A DNA stretch of 64,000 nucleotides from Elmis aenea (Eukaryota > Arthropoda > Insecta > Coleoptera > Elmidae), in NCBI GenBank assembly GCA_947652605.1, contig CANTFG010000129.1, positions 124,001 through 188,000 of the forward strand, given 5' to 3'. The position numbers and the translations under genes were made by a program. The notes under the pieces are model-generated. The model saw only the letters and a list, made by a program, of their open reading frames with translations. It did no database searches and had not been told where the DNA came from. Shown here piece after piece: positions 10,113-22,429 of the stretch (its first letter is position 1; every line of letters begins with the position of its first letter).

Positions 10113-10134
10113 TTATTATTATTATTATTATTAT
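10113..10134 (+). repeat. (TTA)n tail of the LINE
   Basis: Seven TTA units end the element. Triplet tails of this kind mark the priming end of several LINE clades. Confidence 0.9.
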
Positions 10135-12134
10135 GTAAATACGTTGTCTTGTCAATTGTGACGTAAGCCTACTTTGACATTTCTAGACAAGTGTGCGTTT
10201 TGCTTACCGTGCGTTAGGACTCACTTCCTATGCATGTAAGCTTGTAAGCTGTACGGCAAGAGTAATTTACATTAGTGGTAGTAGAAAAATTATTGATTTT
10301 AAATTGATTTTTTTTCTTCATTGGTCCAAAAATATTAATGATAGAAGAGATACTACAATTTCAGAGAAATGTTGAAATTTTAAAACCCATTTTCTTTCAA
10401 CAGTTATTGAACTTTGCTGCCATTCATGTTATTTTTCTTTAAGTAGAAAGTTTGTGGTAAAACAAAATTCATCCAAATGATCACCCACTTCTGTTTAAAA
10501 CTTTTTTAAAAACGGTATCAGAAATAAAGGATCAGGCCAATGTCACCATTTTTAGTCATATCATATTGATTTAAATAGATAATCAATACAAATTTAATAA
10601 AATGATTGCACAAATGATTATGTATTCTGATAGTGATCCTTTCCAATAATTGTGAAATAATTTTTTTACATTCACGAGTAAAACCTTTTGTGTTTTATGT
10701 TCAGATAATTGCAGTTTAAATTCTTTTACAGTAATAAAAGTTTCGCACATTGAAATATTCTGGGATGTAATTTTCAGAATGTGTTTAATGAAAAGTTATA
10801 GCTTGACTGTGGCAAAAAAAAAACATGCTTTAGCGAAGGGATCATTAAAAAAGATTTTGAGAATTGTCGGAATTGTCCTGCTCCAAGAAGTGTATTTTGA
10901 GAGGCGCAAACAGTTTAAAAATCCTTAACAAAGTCGGTAATAGAGTCAACTACCTAGCTGTACTGTATCCTACTAGTTTTTGATCCTGAACATATTTCAT
11001 CACAAACATTTTCAACTCGTATTGGAGGGACATAAAAGTATGAATAAATATTTACTGTTAAAGTCAGCTGGACTGGAAGCCATTTTATACCAATACTAAC
11101 ACAATTGTTCCATATGTGGCCGGCACAATAACCTCCAATTTGTTTAATGCTATACTTTTTTTTTAATAAAGGAGAAAATAGAGTTTTTAATAAATAAATA
11201 AATCCTTAAGGATATCGCTTTCAAATAAAGGGCTGTCCTTTATAATAAAGGACGTATGATAACCCTACTTATACCTGATAATTTGCGTGTCGTTTAATAT
11301 TAGTGCCGTAATGCGTAACCGAGTTCTGATTTGCTCTATGCAGGTATTTGTCAAGCTGTTTTATTAAGTCGATTTCACCTGTTTTCCGTAGGACATTTAC
11401 GTTAACAACAAAATTTGTTTTTCATTTAATCTTCCCAAATAAATGTCTAACCAAACCTAAGCCTGGACTAAACGCATTGTACAATAGAATAATCGTGTTA
11501 GTTATTAACTGTTAATTGTTTGTATTTCGTTGGATCCAACTTGATTAAACCACATATTTGGCGTTTCCCTTTTCGTTTCAAATTAAAGCGTGTTACTGGT
11601 ATTTTGACACGCCAGACTTACATTTAAATCGTTGGGTTAGATCGAATAAAATGATATGTTTTGAACGCATGAAAAGAGGTAACTCAAACACAGCTGAATT
11701 ATTTCAAACATTAGAAAGCTTTAAACGCTATTGGGGAATTTGTACAAATAATTTAATTTAGTGCTGCAAAAAAACAATGTTAATATTAATTTTTGCAAGT
11801 GGCGTTTACGAATAACAATGCACATTTTTTTTCCAACTGGAATATTAATAAATTGAACTTGACAATCGATATTTTAAGTTAATACAGTCTGCGATGTTTA
11901 GCTATATCTTGATAAGGACTTCTTGTTGTACAAATTTACTTAATGTATGTAATTTTGTATGTAAATTTAACGAAATTAATCGAATAATTGGAGAACTTTG
12001 GCAATTTTTTATATTCTGTCTCTTTTTTATATGTATTGGTTTGAAAACAAACGGTTTCTTTTCATTGTGAGTTGTTATATTTTATATTACATCATGCAAT
12101 GGTTAAAAGGTCCTTGTATCGTAATTATCTCATA
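10135..12134. other. No gene recognised
   Basis: AT-rich sequence. The short open frames near 10193 and 11558 show no motif, and I see no convincing splice-bounded exon. Confidence 0.5.
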
Positions 12135-12360
12135 TACAGGGCGATTCACATAGAAGGGCCACTATTGGGATCTCGTAAACGGTAAGAGCTACAAAGAAGT
12201 TTAAATTAGACAAATTGTTCCCCTTTCTGATACCTATTCAGTGATGTTTTAATGTTTTAAAAAACTTTCATGGCGATAATAAATCGGTCATACTTGATGG
12301 TACAAAAATATTTTTGGGAAAAATGTTGTAGATGTTTTTGCGAACTGTAAAATGATTTTT
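12135..12360 (+). repeat. TACAGGG-ended MITE arm (family shared with 60085-60341)
   Basis: It starts TACAGGGCGATTCACATAGA. The stretches AGAAGTTTAAATTAGACAAA and ACTTGATGGTACAAAAATAT match the reverse complement of 60125-60341 in the same order. The right end fades after about 12360. I see no coding. Confidence 0.75.
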
Positions 12361-12665
12361 TTTTACAATTTCGTGTAGATAATTTAGATGTCTTAAAAGT
12401 ATTGAAGGTGTTTCATGTTCACAGCTAATATTTCTCGAATTATTTCTGTTGTAATGTTAATTTACAGGTTGACATGCAGTCATGAAAAATAAAGGCGCAG
12501 ACAACCTTTCACATATTCAGTGCATTTCAAAAATATTAATACCGATTCCCAGCTAAAGATATGTGTATGTAGGCAGTATTTATACTTATTTTAGAACTCC
12601 CAATTTTTGACTGGTTTAATAAGTAATGTAAATATTAAAGTAGTTATTTTCATTGCACGTTTATT

Positions 12666-13704
12666 ATACAAAGTGTTTCTTAATATAGCAAAAAAATTCG
12701 GAAGGTGATTGATTCTTTATCGAAACTTAAGAGGGGTGTTTCATATAATTTTTTTTTCTTAGACGTCTCCTTTCGGAGTTACAACCCCTTAAATTGGATT
12801 TTTATTTTATTTCTCAAATTTGAATAAATGTAGGAGAATGATATTTGGTAGATGTTTTATGCTTATTGAAAGGTTTTCCATAGTAATATCATCCCCCACC
12901 TTCACAGGGGTCTGAAAAGTGCGACCCCTGTTGGTTTTTTTATCAGAACTTTTTGGTGGGTTAAAATTTTGCAATTAAAAAATTTGTTTTTGAAAGCTTG
13001 ATTTATTTAAAAAAAAAATGTTTGACTTTTCTCGTAAAACCTACCGTTTTAAAGTAAAAAATAAAATAACTAAACATGAACCATCGAGTATTCCAATATA
13101 AAACGATTCATTTTGGAGGTTGCCATGGTTTGTTTATGTTCATATTGGGTAGAATTGACGGGCGTTAAAGCGTTGTCGCCGCGTAAACGTCAAAATGAAT
13201 TACACCAGTCACTTTTACCCAATATGAACATAAACAAACCATAGCAACCACCAAAATGAATCGTTTTATATTGGAATACTCGATGGTTCATCTTAGTTAT
13301 TCTATTTTTTACTCAAAAACTGTAGGTTTTACGAGAAAAACTAAAGAATAAAAAAGTTTCTAAATAAATCAAGCTTTGAATAAAATTTATTTAAATTACA
13401 AAATTTTAATCCAACAAAAAGTTCTGATAAAAAAATCAATAGTGGTTCCACTTTTCAGACCTCCGTGAAGGTGGGAGATGATTAAAAATATCACTATGGG
13501 AAATCTTTCAATAAGAACAAACCATCTACCAAATATCATTCTACTACATTTATCCAAATTTGAGAAATAAAATGAAAACATAATTTTACTGCTCCCCTTT
13601 AGAGGAGTCGTCTAGGGAAATTTTTTTATATGAGAGACCCCCCTTGGTTTTTGATAAGAAATCACCTCTCGATTTTATTCGCAATATTTAAGAAACGCCC
13701 TGTA
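12666..13704. mobile_element. Fold-back element, copy 1 (about 1-kb hairpin)
   Basis: The two halves are reverse complements of each other almost throughout, meeting near 13150-13190 (the CGGGCGTTAAAGCGTTGTC region). The ends are TACAAAGTGTTTCTTAATAT on the left (eroded) and ATTTAAGAAACGCCCTGTA on the right. There is no coding capacity; the open frame on the minus strand at 13396 is a by-product. Other copies lie at 27454-28552 and 51072-51486. Confidence 0.92.
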
Positions 13705-15400
13705 TAAAATCTGGTAAGTTTTTGGTTACTGTTTAATTTTTCGGTAATTTTTGCGCGTTTGATAGCGTTTTGGAATTTATTGCATAACCTTTTTTGATAC
13801 GTTAACAATCGAATTTCTTGAATATGTTATAAAATCGATTTTTTTTTCACAAAATTTAAGTTACGTGTTTGCTGTTTAACATAAATAAATAAGGAAAACC
13901 GCGCCAACTAAACGAAAACTAATATAATAAAATAAAATTAATAAAGCCTTACAACTTTATTGCTGTATTTAAACCATACCTAAATTGGTACATTCTGTTC
14001 AACGCTTGTATATTTGATTCTAATTCTTGTTTTCATGAATGTTTGTGTACATTTTAAATTTACGCTATACTCTCGTGTTTTTATAATTATGCTGATTTTA
14101 TTCAAATTTCACGGATTTGCAAAGGACTGAAAAAGTTTAGTAGATGCATGCGTGATGGTTTAAAACTTCATTACTATTCAAGTACACACTTTCTCCTGAA
14201 TTATATTTTATATTTAAACATTCATTGCAACTACTTACTGACATATAGGGGTTGTTTTTTTAAATTTCATATTAAATAGAAGGCATTTTTAAAATTCTTT
14301 TTTTTACTGAAATTTAACAAATATAGGGTTAAATAAAATTACAATTTATAGGATCGAATTTATTGAACATTTTAAAATTATTGTTGGTTTTGCCAAAAAT
14401 GTGTAAAATCTAATCCAGTATCTCTTTAGCAATTGTATTGTTTTTGCGACAAAAGCTTATACATATTCGCACGTGACATTTTTTATTTAAAACAATTATG
14501 AATAACTCATACTTTCTAAAATATTCAAGGCGTTATTTCGTCGACAAAATCTGCCATGAATAAAAAAAGAACGATATAACCAATCGATTTTTCTGACTTA
14601 ACATAGCAATTCAGAAATAAACGGAAGGGATAAAAGTGTTTAAAAGTCTGTATTGTGCGTTTACAAAGTACCGCATTTCAATAATCGAAATGTTATTGCA
14701 CCGTTTAATGCGCTATCGATGGAATCTAAATCTACCCCATCGCATTTATGGGATACCTGGAAATTCAGTTCGTTCACTTTTTTGTAATGTAATCGGTTTT
14801 CGATATGAAAGATGCCATGATTATAACCAACAGGGACTTCGGTTAAAAACATTTAATACCAAAGGTTTTATACGAGGGGTAAGCAAAATTTATTGAGAAT
14901 AAAAACACGGTTAATATATTCAAAGATTTTATTTTAAATATGTTCAAGTTATTCCCCTCCTCTCAGCATGACTATCTATATTTAAATTTTTATGATACAA
15001 AATCAATAAATATTACTTTCTTTATGTTCAAGCAGAATTATTTAATGGCCTTATTCTTTTTTAAAAGGTAAGCGTTAAATTAATCAAAACGACATTTTAA
15101 ACGCATTTAAATACAATTCAAATATTGTAAAGAAAAAGTGTAATGAGGCGGAGTTCGTTTTGTATGTCCAACAATTTCAGTAGAAGACAGTCTTTTGTAA
15201 TGACAAGTGGGTCGGATTTAACGTGAGAATTAATCAGGCTTACTCCAATTTTACTCCAATTTTTGTTGCTCATACATTTCGTAATACGAGTTAAAATGTT
15301 ATTACAGAAACGATGTCTTTTTATAATAATATTTTTGTCAAATATGCAAGATATTTTTTAAAAACATAGAACAATTACTTTAATTCCCTTTAGTGGAGTA
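13705..15400. other. No gene recognised
   Basis: AT-rich. Overlapping opposite-strand frames at 14636-14896 carry no motif. No repeat structure was found by eye. Confidence 0.5.
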
Positions 15401-16779
15401 TACAGGGTGTTGGAAATTCGATTTTAAGCATGGGGATCTCGCTTATTATAATAGCTAGAGTATAGGTTTACATTTGGAAAAGTTGCTAAATTCAGTGCTC
15501 ATTAATAATCCCAAGAGAAATAGGAAATATCTCAAACGGTATCTGAAAAAATTAAGAAAAACCACAAAATACGATTTTTGAAAATAGTCTATAACTTCTT
15601 TGGAGTAAAAAATTATTTAAATATGTAAAACCATTGCCGAAGCAATATTTTACGCCGATTTTTTTGTAGGTCAATTCGTTTTTGTTGTATAACAACCAAC
15701 TTTAATTTATAGGCACAATATTTGCTGTATACATAATCAAGTAGACTTTTTTTTAAATGTATTTATGTATCACACATGGTATTTTACTTCTACATTCACT
15801 GTCAAATTTGTAAAATTGCGTGTTTGGAAAACAACCCCATCGTTGTAATTAAATATTAAGAAACATTTGCTGTTATGCATTGCAGAAAGTGAAAAGTTAT
15901 TTGAACTTTTTTTTCATTGTTTTCTTTTTTATAAGTTTTTGTGTTATTGTTAAATTTAGTATGTTTACTATTATGTATGCATATTGCATATATTAAGTTT
16001 TTGTCTAACGTAGAAAAAAAGTATTTTTTTCCGAGTATTTTGGTACTAAACAAGTTGAATTTCTATTTAATGAATAGAAAATTCGCAGTATATGGCGTTT
16101 TTCTTCGTTATTAAACAATTGTGACAGATACGTCAATGTTTAGCCTAAGCTAACCTCACCGTGGAATAGTCTTCATAAATATAACTCGTGCATAATTTTT
16201 TTATGGCGTTACCATGACAACCCATCAACAAATCAAACATTTTGAAAGCCGATTAATTGTCAAGGGTAATATAACTAGTGCATAAATTTTTTTGATATTT
16301 GCTTGCCTGTTTCACTGAACATTTGTCCAATTTCACTCCACAAAAGTCACAGAAAATTTTCAGATGACATTTTGTGTCGAGAAATTGTTAGAAGTTTCCT
16401 TGGAAACGGTAAGCAATTATCAAAAAATCTTATGCAGTAGTTTATATTACCCTTGAAAATTAATCGGCTTTCAAAATGTTGGATTTGTTGATTGGTTGTC
16501 ATGGTAACGACATAAACTCAAACGATTTTAAAATTTACTTGGGCAACGTTTTAAGACATTTGAAATCTTTCGTAATTCAGAGGAGTCTAAGGCGATTTTC
16601 AAAGATCTTATATTCAGGTTTTTCCTAATTTTCTCGGATACCGTTTGAGATCATTCCAATTTCCCTTCGGATTAATAATGACCAGCAAATTTAGACATTG
16701 ACAAATTTAAACCAATGCTGCAGCTATTGTAATAGGCAAAATTCCCATGCTTAAACTCGAATTTCAAACATTTTGTGTA
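15401..16779. mobile_element. TACAGGGTG element with about 200-bp inverted ends and an inner fold-back
   Basis: The left end TACAGGGTGTTGGAAATTCG pairs with the right end (16560-16779), sharing AAGCATGGG, the TATCTCAAACGGTATC word and the following bases. The right tip is eroded (ATTTTGTGTA in place of CACCCTGTA). Inside it a second inverted repeat, 16198-16308 against 16402-16515, is seen around GCGTTACCATGACAACC and its complement. No transposase frame. Confidence 0.82.
16198..16515. repeat. Inner inverted repeat (nested palindrome)
   Basis: The arms of about 110 bases share GTTACCATGACAACC, CATTTTGAAAGCCGATTAAT and AAGGGTAATATAA in mirrored order, about 90 bases apart. It is probably a second MITE inserted in the outer one. 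The word ATATAACTCGTGCAT just left of it recurs at about 24857. Confidence 0.8.
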
Positions 16780-17906
16780 GTTTACGGGATCTTCCTTTTT
16801 TCTACATTCTTTTTTAAATTACATTGTTTCTAAGTTGTAAGATCCCTAATTCAGTACCATTTTCTGTAGTTCTACTCCCATACCTTATTCAAGATAAATG
16901 CATTTTGAATTTCGATGAACCAAATAAAACTGAAATATACATTTTTACGTCTTCGGTATTGTATATGTACATCTAATAATGTGCCCATCAATGTGTGTTC
17001 ATCCATTTATAGGAAAATAAATGGTGTGTTTTGGTGAAAGCAACGGGTAGGTTTTTCATTGAATCGATTTAGTGCTCCTTACTAGTTTTATTTGGGTGGT
17101 TTGTTCCCACATGACTTTCATTCATTGTTTGAGGTTGTACAATGAAGGCGGTAGTATCATTGTTATTAATCTAATTATATAATTAAAAGCCGGTTTCGAC
17201 TGTAGAGTACAAACTGTATGCTTAAGTAAATAAAGACGCAATTAACAAATGAGAAATTTGATTAATTGTTTTATTTAATAACATATCTACATAAGCTTAA
17301 TCATTAAGGAATGCTTTTGTTTAAATATTTCTTGTCTAAGTGAATATTTCAAAAGGAATCACCTAAATAATTTAAACATTTTTCAGTAATAGCTAATTAG
17401 GTACAAAATAATACAGCATACTGTAATTTTAACCGACAAGTTTTAATAAGTAATTCTTATCGTAAGCGTGCCACTGACGTTACTCGTCACATGATGTGAA
17501 TCAGATTTGGTTTGTACGACACAATAGCATGCGTGGAAGCCCTTCCTGGACCTTCACGACAAAAAATGAAATATCCGATGGATAGCAACAAATATCCTTT
17601 GCAAGAATACTTTGTCATCGAAATAAATTCACAAAACACACTTTTTCTACGTGCCTAGACTATGTGAAATTTTCCCTTTAATATTCCGGCCACAATTTAC
17701 ACGGTGACAACAGTCTACCGCGTTTCATGGACAATTTTGTTATTATAAGAGTTAGGGAGTTGGTTTAATTAGCAAAGTAGGGATGAGTTACAGAAGTTAT
17801 TAAATTAAGAGTTAACTAGAGTCGCCAACTTTCTGGGGAAAACTGAAAACTTGCATAATTTTGAATCACAAGCATCGTTTTACCTATGAAAAATACAATA
17901 ACCTAG
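16780..17906. other. No gene recognised
   Basis: AT-rich, with no open frame of interest and no obvious repeat. Confidence 0.5.
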
Positions 17907-18080
17907 TACAGGGTGGTCCAAATTCGATGGAATTACATGTGTTTTCTCTTAATATTCGATATAGAGAAACGGTTGATACCAAAAACGTGCAGTTTTTTCA
18001 GACAATCTTACTTTTTTAAAATGGAAGTTATAGTTGGCTATGAACTATTTAAATTCTTTATTTTTTTCTTATTCCAAATA
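17907..18080 (+). mobile_element. Left part of a TACAGGGTGGTCCAAATTCG element
   Basis: Same family as 31200-31976 and 45025-45662: the CAAATTCGATGG start, then AGAGAAACGGTTGATACCA and GTGCAGTTTTTT. About 210 bases of the family sequence are missing before the interior box AATGGAAGTTATAGTTGGC (18020). It is interrupted at 18080 by the next element. Confidence 0.75.
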
Positions 18081-18708
18081 TACAGGGTGTGTAAAAATTG
18101 GCGGAAGCGCTACACGTGGCGATGTCTTCGTAAAATTCTCGAAAATCTTAATACGAAAATTGTACCATGCTTTCTGTGTCTGCAAGAGGTCGTCAAAGTT
18201 TTGACATTTAGTCCTTTAATAAGCGTTATTATTTAATATTTTTTAATGAAAAAACTGCGATTTGGAATAAAAATAAATTTCGAATAGTATTTTTTCCTAG
18301 ATATTGTGTTCTTCCTTTCAAAAATCGGTGTTGAAAATATGTAAATCACTGATTTGAATGAAAATAATACATATGGCAACATTGTCATTAGTTGTCATCT
18401 CTGTTTTTCTCGTAATTATTTCTAGTTTGTGTTTTACGATACCCAAAAGTTTGCAGCTATGTTTACGAACTGAAGGCTTTCAGTTCGAACAAAAATTGTA
18501 AATACCTAAGTAAAAATTGCTGATAAAAAAATGTCCAAACGCAAATCAATGTATGCAATGTTGCCAATTTTTTTTTCTTTTAATGGGTCCTGAGGCCATA
18601 GGAAGCATGGTACAACATTTTTGTATCAAGATTTTCGACTTAGAATTTTACGAAGACATCACCACGTGTAGTGCTTCCGCCAATTTTTAGATTTTTACAC
18701 ACCCTGTA
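18081..18708. mobile_element. MITE, 628 bp, TACAGGGTGTGTAAAAATTG ends
   Basis: The left end TACAGGGTGTGTAAAAATTG, GGCGGAAGCGCTACACGTGG and ATGTCTTCGTAAAATTCT is mirrored at the right (about 18620-18708). TA flanks both ends. The centre is unrelated AT-rich sequence with no coding. It sits inside or against the element at 17907. Confidence 0.88.
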
Positions 18709-19803
18709 TAAGGGTGATTCCAACATTGAACGATTCAACATTTTAATTATTCTACCGGTGCATTTTCCAGATTTTAACAGTCCCTATTTGAATGTTCGAA
18801 TTTTTCATGCGGCTCCCAAGCAACCAGGTAGTTACATTGGTGATTTAAAATAATGATCTGTCTGTTAAATGGCTGTGCAGCAGAATCATTTAAGATATTT
18901 AGAGAATATCGATGAACTTCATTCTAAAGTTTACCAAATAAAGTGAGATTTGAAGTAATCAGGTTTCGATGTTAGTTTTTGTTTTTCAAGATTTTAGGGT
19001 AGTATTAACTATTGCAGTGAAATTTCATTTCAACACAGCATATTGAAAAGTATCATCTTAAGTGGCATATGAAAAGCGTATAACATTTTTTAACTTTACG
19101 TTCGGTGCTAAATTTCTCATTAAATAAATCTTTGAACGGAATATTTTACTATAACTTTCAACGTTTTAACAGATATTAGAGTGATAAAACCTGGAATATA
19201 AATCTAAGCAGACGGGGTTGTTAAATATAAAGTTAGTGTGTTTTAAAAGCTTTGCCTTTTCGTAACACAAGCTAAACGACACTTTTCAAATTGAAGCGCA
19301 GCCGTCAAATTTAATGCGATGTCTTTTTGTTTTTATGCAAGTGTGGCGCATAGTTTTATTTTGTTTAAAGTTTTCGCGGCATCTCTTTCAAACGCACAAA
19401 TGCCGAAGTTAGGAAAACAGGTTCAGCTTGTCTATTTGGTAATAAAACGATGTAAGGATGAGTTTTGCTTGCTCACTCGACTGGAAAAACCGCGATGCGT
19501 TATAAAAACTGAAAAGGCCAAGCAATCCAGCCAGGAAGATGTGAGTCGTAAAAAAATTTAAATTTTAGAATCAGACAATTCCAGTATTATAATATATTCC
19601 AGAGCTGAACTTCACTAGCAGATACTTGGAATTGTGATAATTTTGAAGTGTAGTAATCGATTCTAAAAGTTGCCTCAAAGCGAAATTTGGTGTTTACATA
19701 CATTTTAATGTCTGAAACTAGGCAAATTTGGATCTTTCATTGTGAAAGTGGCTTAAGTTCATCATTTTTTAAGTTTGTTCCAGCAAGGCTATGTACGATC
19801 TAA
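18709..19803. other. No gene recognised; one weak exon-like frame
   Basis: At 18709 a sequence like another element end (AAGGGTGATTCCAAC) follows directly. The frame at 19319-19540 reads open from an ATG to a good donor (GTGAGT at 19541) and starts with a hydrophobic segment, but matches nothing I know. Confidence 0.4.
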
Positions 19804-20080
19804 TGTACTATCAGGATCTGCGCAGTATCGATATCGCGTTCTAGAGGTCTTTCAAGATAATCTGAACCGCGAAATGTACAAAGAGAGGGGATGGCGGTTG
19901 ATATGTAGACTTCCTTAAAAACGTTATATTATTATAACATTATAAGTAATATCCCTGTTGTTGAAATAGGCGTATGTTTTTAGGTGGAGCAGTGATTAAC
20001 GCTTTATACTAGTTTTGGTTTCTGCGTCACAGTTCAGTTTATCTTGAAAGACCTCTAGCACAGTTTCTGATAGTTCCATC
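19804..20080. repeat. MITE with inverted ends (ACTATCAG...)
   Basis: The left arm (ACTATCAGGATCTGCGCAG ... CTAGAGGTCTTTCAAGATAA) is mirrored at 20032-20080 (TTATCTTGAAAGACCTCTAG ... CTGATAGT). About 160 bases lie between. The left tip alone recurs at 3545-3592. Confidence 0.75.
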
Positions 20081-20227
20081 TGTTATAAAATTAATACATG
20101 AACTAGTTGGGGTACGGTCAAAACAGTACGTGAATGAAGGCATCTACTAGCGCTTGGATTTTTACACGCATGCGCTGTTCATAACTAACGTAAGCTTTGG
20201 TAGCTAGGCATCGCCCTCCCAGTGCCA

Positions 20228-20420
20228 TTTAGTACTGGCATGGGCGTCCACAGAAAATTATCCAGGGGGAGGCAAAGCTTGCAGACCAAATTGCTCACAA
20301 CTGATACCATCAGGAACTTTTAACTTGACCCTCTTTCATTTGGTCATCATTGAAGTACTCGATTCCAGAAAGGGGCATGTGCTCCGTTTGCTCTCCCCTG
20401 TGGACGCCCATGAGTACTGG
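20228..20420. repeat. Short inverted-repeat MITE (ATGGGCGTCCACAG ends)
   Basis: AGTACTGGCATGGGCGTCCA near 20229 is mirrored by GGACGCCCATGAGTACTGG near 20402. The 150-base interior is GC-richer than its surroundings. The class is not recognised. Confidence 0.65.
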
Positions 20421-21983
20421 ATTCATAAGGTGTTAACCCTGGCTATGCGCACATTTCTATGAACCCAATAGACACCAATGTCATTTACAGTTAGGCCAGT
20501 CGTAAAAGAGTTCCAGAAGCATCTAATACATTAACTAGTCCATATTTGAAGCATGTGCAGTTCATATATCAGTACATGGTTTAGTAATTTTGGGTCTGCT
20601 GGAATAAACTTCTTGTCTCGAGATATTCAAGGGTATGCATTTCAGTCGATTTTAAAACAGCAATTAAGTCTACTAAGTTTGTTAATGTTTCTATGATGTT
20701 AAATATGTGCAAATATTGGACGATAATTTTTTTGAGAATTCACTTAACCCATGTGTTTTTTTTTTGCACCATAAATGGTCTTACTCCACTATCATAATTG
20801 TTGGATGTAAATAATCATTAAATTGGAATCATTTAAATTTTAATTTCACTCGAATCACAGCATGTTTTATAAATGCGAGCAAAAAACATAATACTATTGT
20901 TTGATGTCAATATGTATTTACTTATAGCAAATTACTTGTGCTTATGTTTTGTCATAAACTCGTAGATTTTCGTATTATTTGGCGAATTTATTTGTAAAAT
21001 TGCACGGTTTTACTCCTGTCTACCCAGTTAGACTACAGAAAATAGGTCTAAACCTTTTTATTTTAAATGTTTACGCAATTTTCGATTTTCGAATTGGTCA
21101 AAGCAGTTGCATATTTTATTTTCACCTCTAAAAATAAGAAAACAAAACCTGAATTAATATTTATGTACATACACTTACGTACACAAACACCCACATAATA
21201 AAATAAGTCTCAATTTTCCTACACTCCTTTACATAGCCGCAAAACTAGAATATACAATTCCACGTTGTAGTAGAAAAGCCACGAAGATTATAAAACAAAA
21301 TAAATTTTTAAAATGCTCGTGGGGGATTAGCAATTCGTGTTCTTTTGTCAGGCCATGCTTTTATCGCTTTTGCTTCTGCAAGAAAAGAATATTTTAGATT
21401 CCTTTATTGTTAACGGTTATTGTGCACGATAATCGATACCTCGACTAGCCCGAGGTGTTTCGATAAACATCAAACGCGCTAATTTACCATATTACTTAGC
21501 ACTGAAAATAATAATGCTCGTATTTCCCCCATTTTAGTACAACAGTGGACTGCAAAATATCAAATTACTTCATTGATATTCAGGATTTAAATTTAGGTAA
21601 TTCGTAAATGTATTTTGGTTAAACAATTATCTCTCTTTGAACTAAACATTAACTTAAGATAATCGAATTCTTAAATTAGCTGCAGCAGCAACAAGTAATT
21701 TGCGTACTAAACTACATTCGTTTTATTGTAAAACCTATTTGAGCAAGATTCAACGAGCTCAAGTATTTTAAACAACAATTTTCCGCTAAATGTAATTTAA
21801 TTTTTTTTGCAATTAGAATATAAATTACTTACTTAATTTTATGTATCGTCGTTTGAGAATGTGTTCTTATGTTATCACATGTAAACGTTGATTCACGAAA
21901 CTATTATGTTCAAATATAACCAGGAATGATTTCATAAATTCCGATTTTAATGGGAAATTAAAAAACCCACCTAATGTGAAGGT
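20421..21983. other. No gene recognised
   Basis: AT-rich, without motifs or repeats that I can support. Confidence 0.5.
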
Positions 21984-22262
21984 TGAGTTTCTTCTTCTTC
22001 ACCACATCCTCTGCATATATCGGTCTCTGAGAGCCCTATTATGTAGAAGTGTTTGTTTAGCCCACGGTGTCCTGTGACCGAGTCCTGTGGCTGCTCTGAT
22101 TTCTACTCTGCTCATCCTGAGCATTTCGTCTGTCTTTTCTTTGGAGACCATTGACAGGATAGCCCTAGAATGGGCTTGTCTTGCAACTTTTTTCCAATGA
22201 GCATTATGCCCTTGTATTAACATGTCATTAAGACACCGCTTGGCTGTTCTACTACTAGATTG
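21984..22262 (-). pseudogene. Fragment of RNase H-bearing LINE (same family as 49397-50983)
   Basis: The minus-strand peptide TAKRCLNDMLIQGHNAHWKK and the following QAHSRAILSMVSKEKTDEML match the region after RNase H in the LINE at 49397. After IRAATGL a base change shifts the frame, and the YMQRMW end replaces the family's C-x2-C motif. Only about 280 bases remain. The family itself is younger at 49 kb. Confidence 0.85.
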
Positions 22263-22429
22263 TTTGCACAATAATTGTCTTTCCAAAAGTCTGGTTTTTG
22301 AAAGGTCTGAAAACTTTAAGGAAGGAAAAACTTGTCTCAAATAGGAGTCTCATGAGCGACGAAAAGCAATATCATTTAACCAAGACAATAAATCAAAATG
22401 TATTGTTTTGATTTGGAAAAATTGGATAG

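Larger units (their letters stand above)
7038..10134 (+). mobile_element. LINE of the jockey/CR1-like group, 5' truncated, intact ORF2
   Basis: It comprises an endonuclease/reverse transcriptase frame, a 3' UTR of about 240 bases, AATAAA at 10102-10107 and a (TTA)n tail at 10113-10134. The frame is open upstream of the ATG back to 7038, where a TAG stands. No ORF1 is seen, so the 5' end is lost. A nearly identical 3' UTR lies at 55464-55696 on the other strand, so the family was recently active. There is no RNase H domain, which argues against the I clade despite the triplet tail. Clade placement is uncertain. Confidence 0.9.

Noticed and set aside
13396..13581. Minus-strand open frame resembling frames at 28112 and 51181
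   Set aside because: All three lie in arms of the same fold-back family; the similarity is of DNA repeats, not genes.
14636..14896. 86-codon open frame as a host gene
   Set aside because: It is overlapped by a 63-codon open frame on the other strand, and has no motif, splice context or codon pattern to support it.
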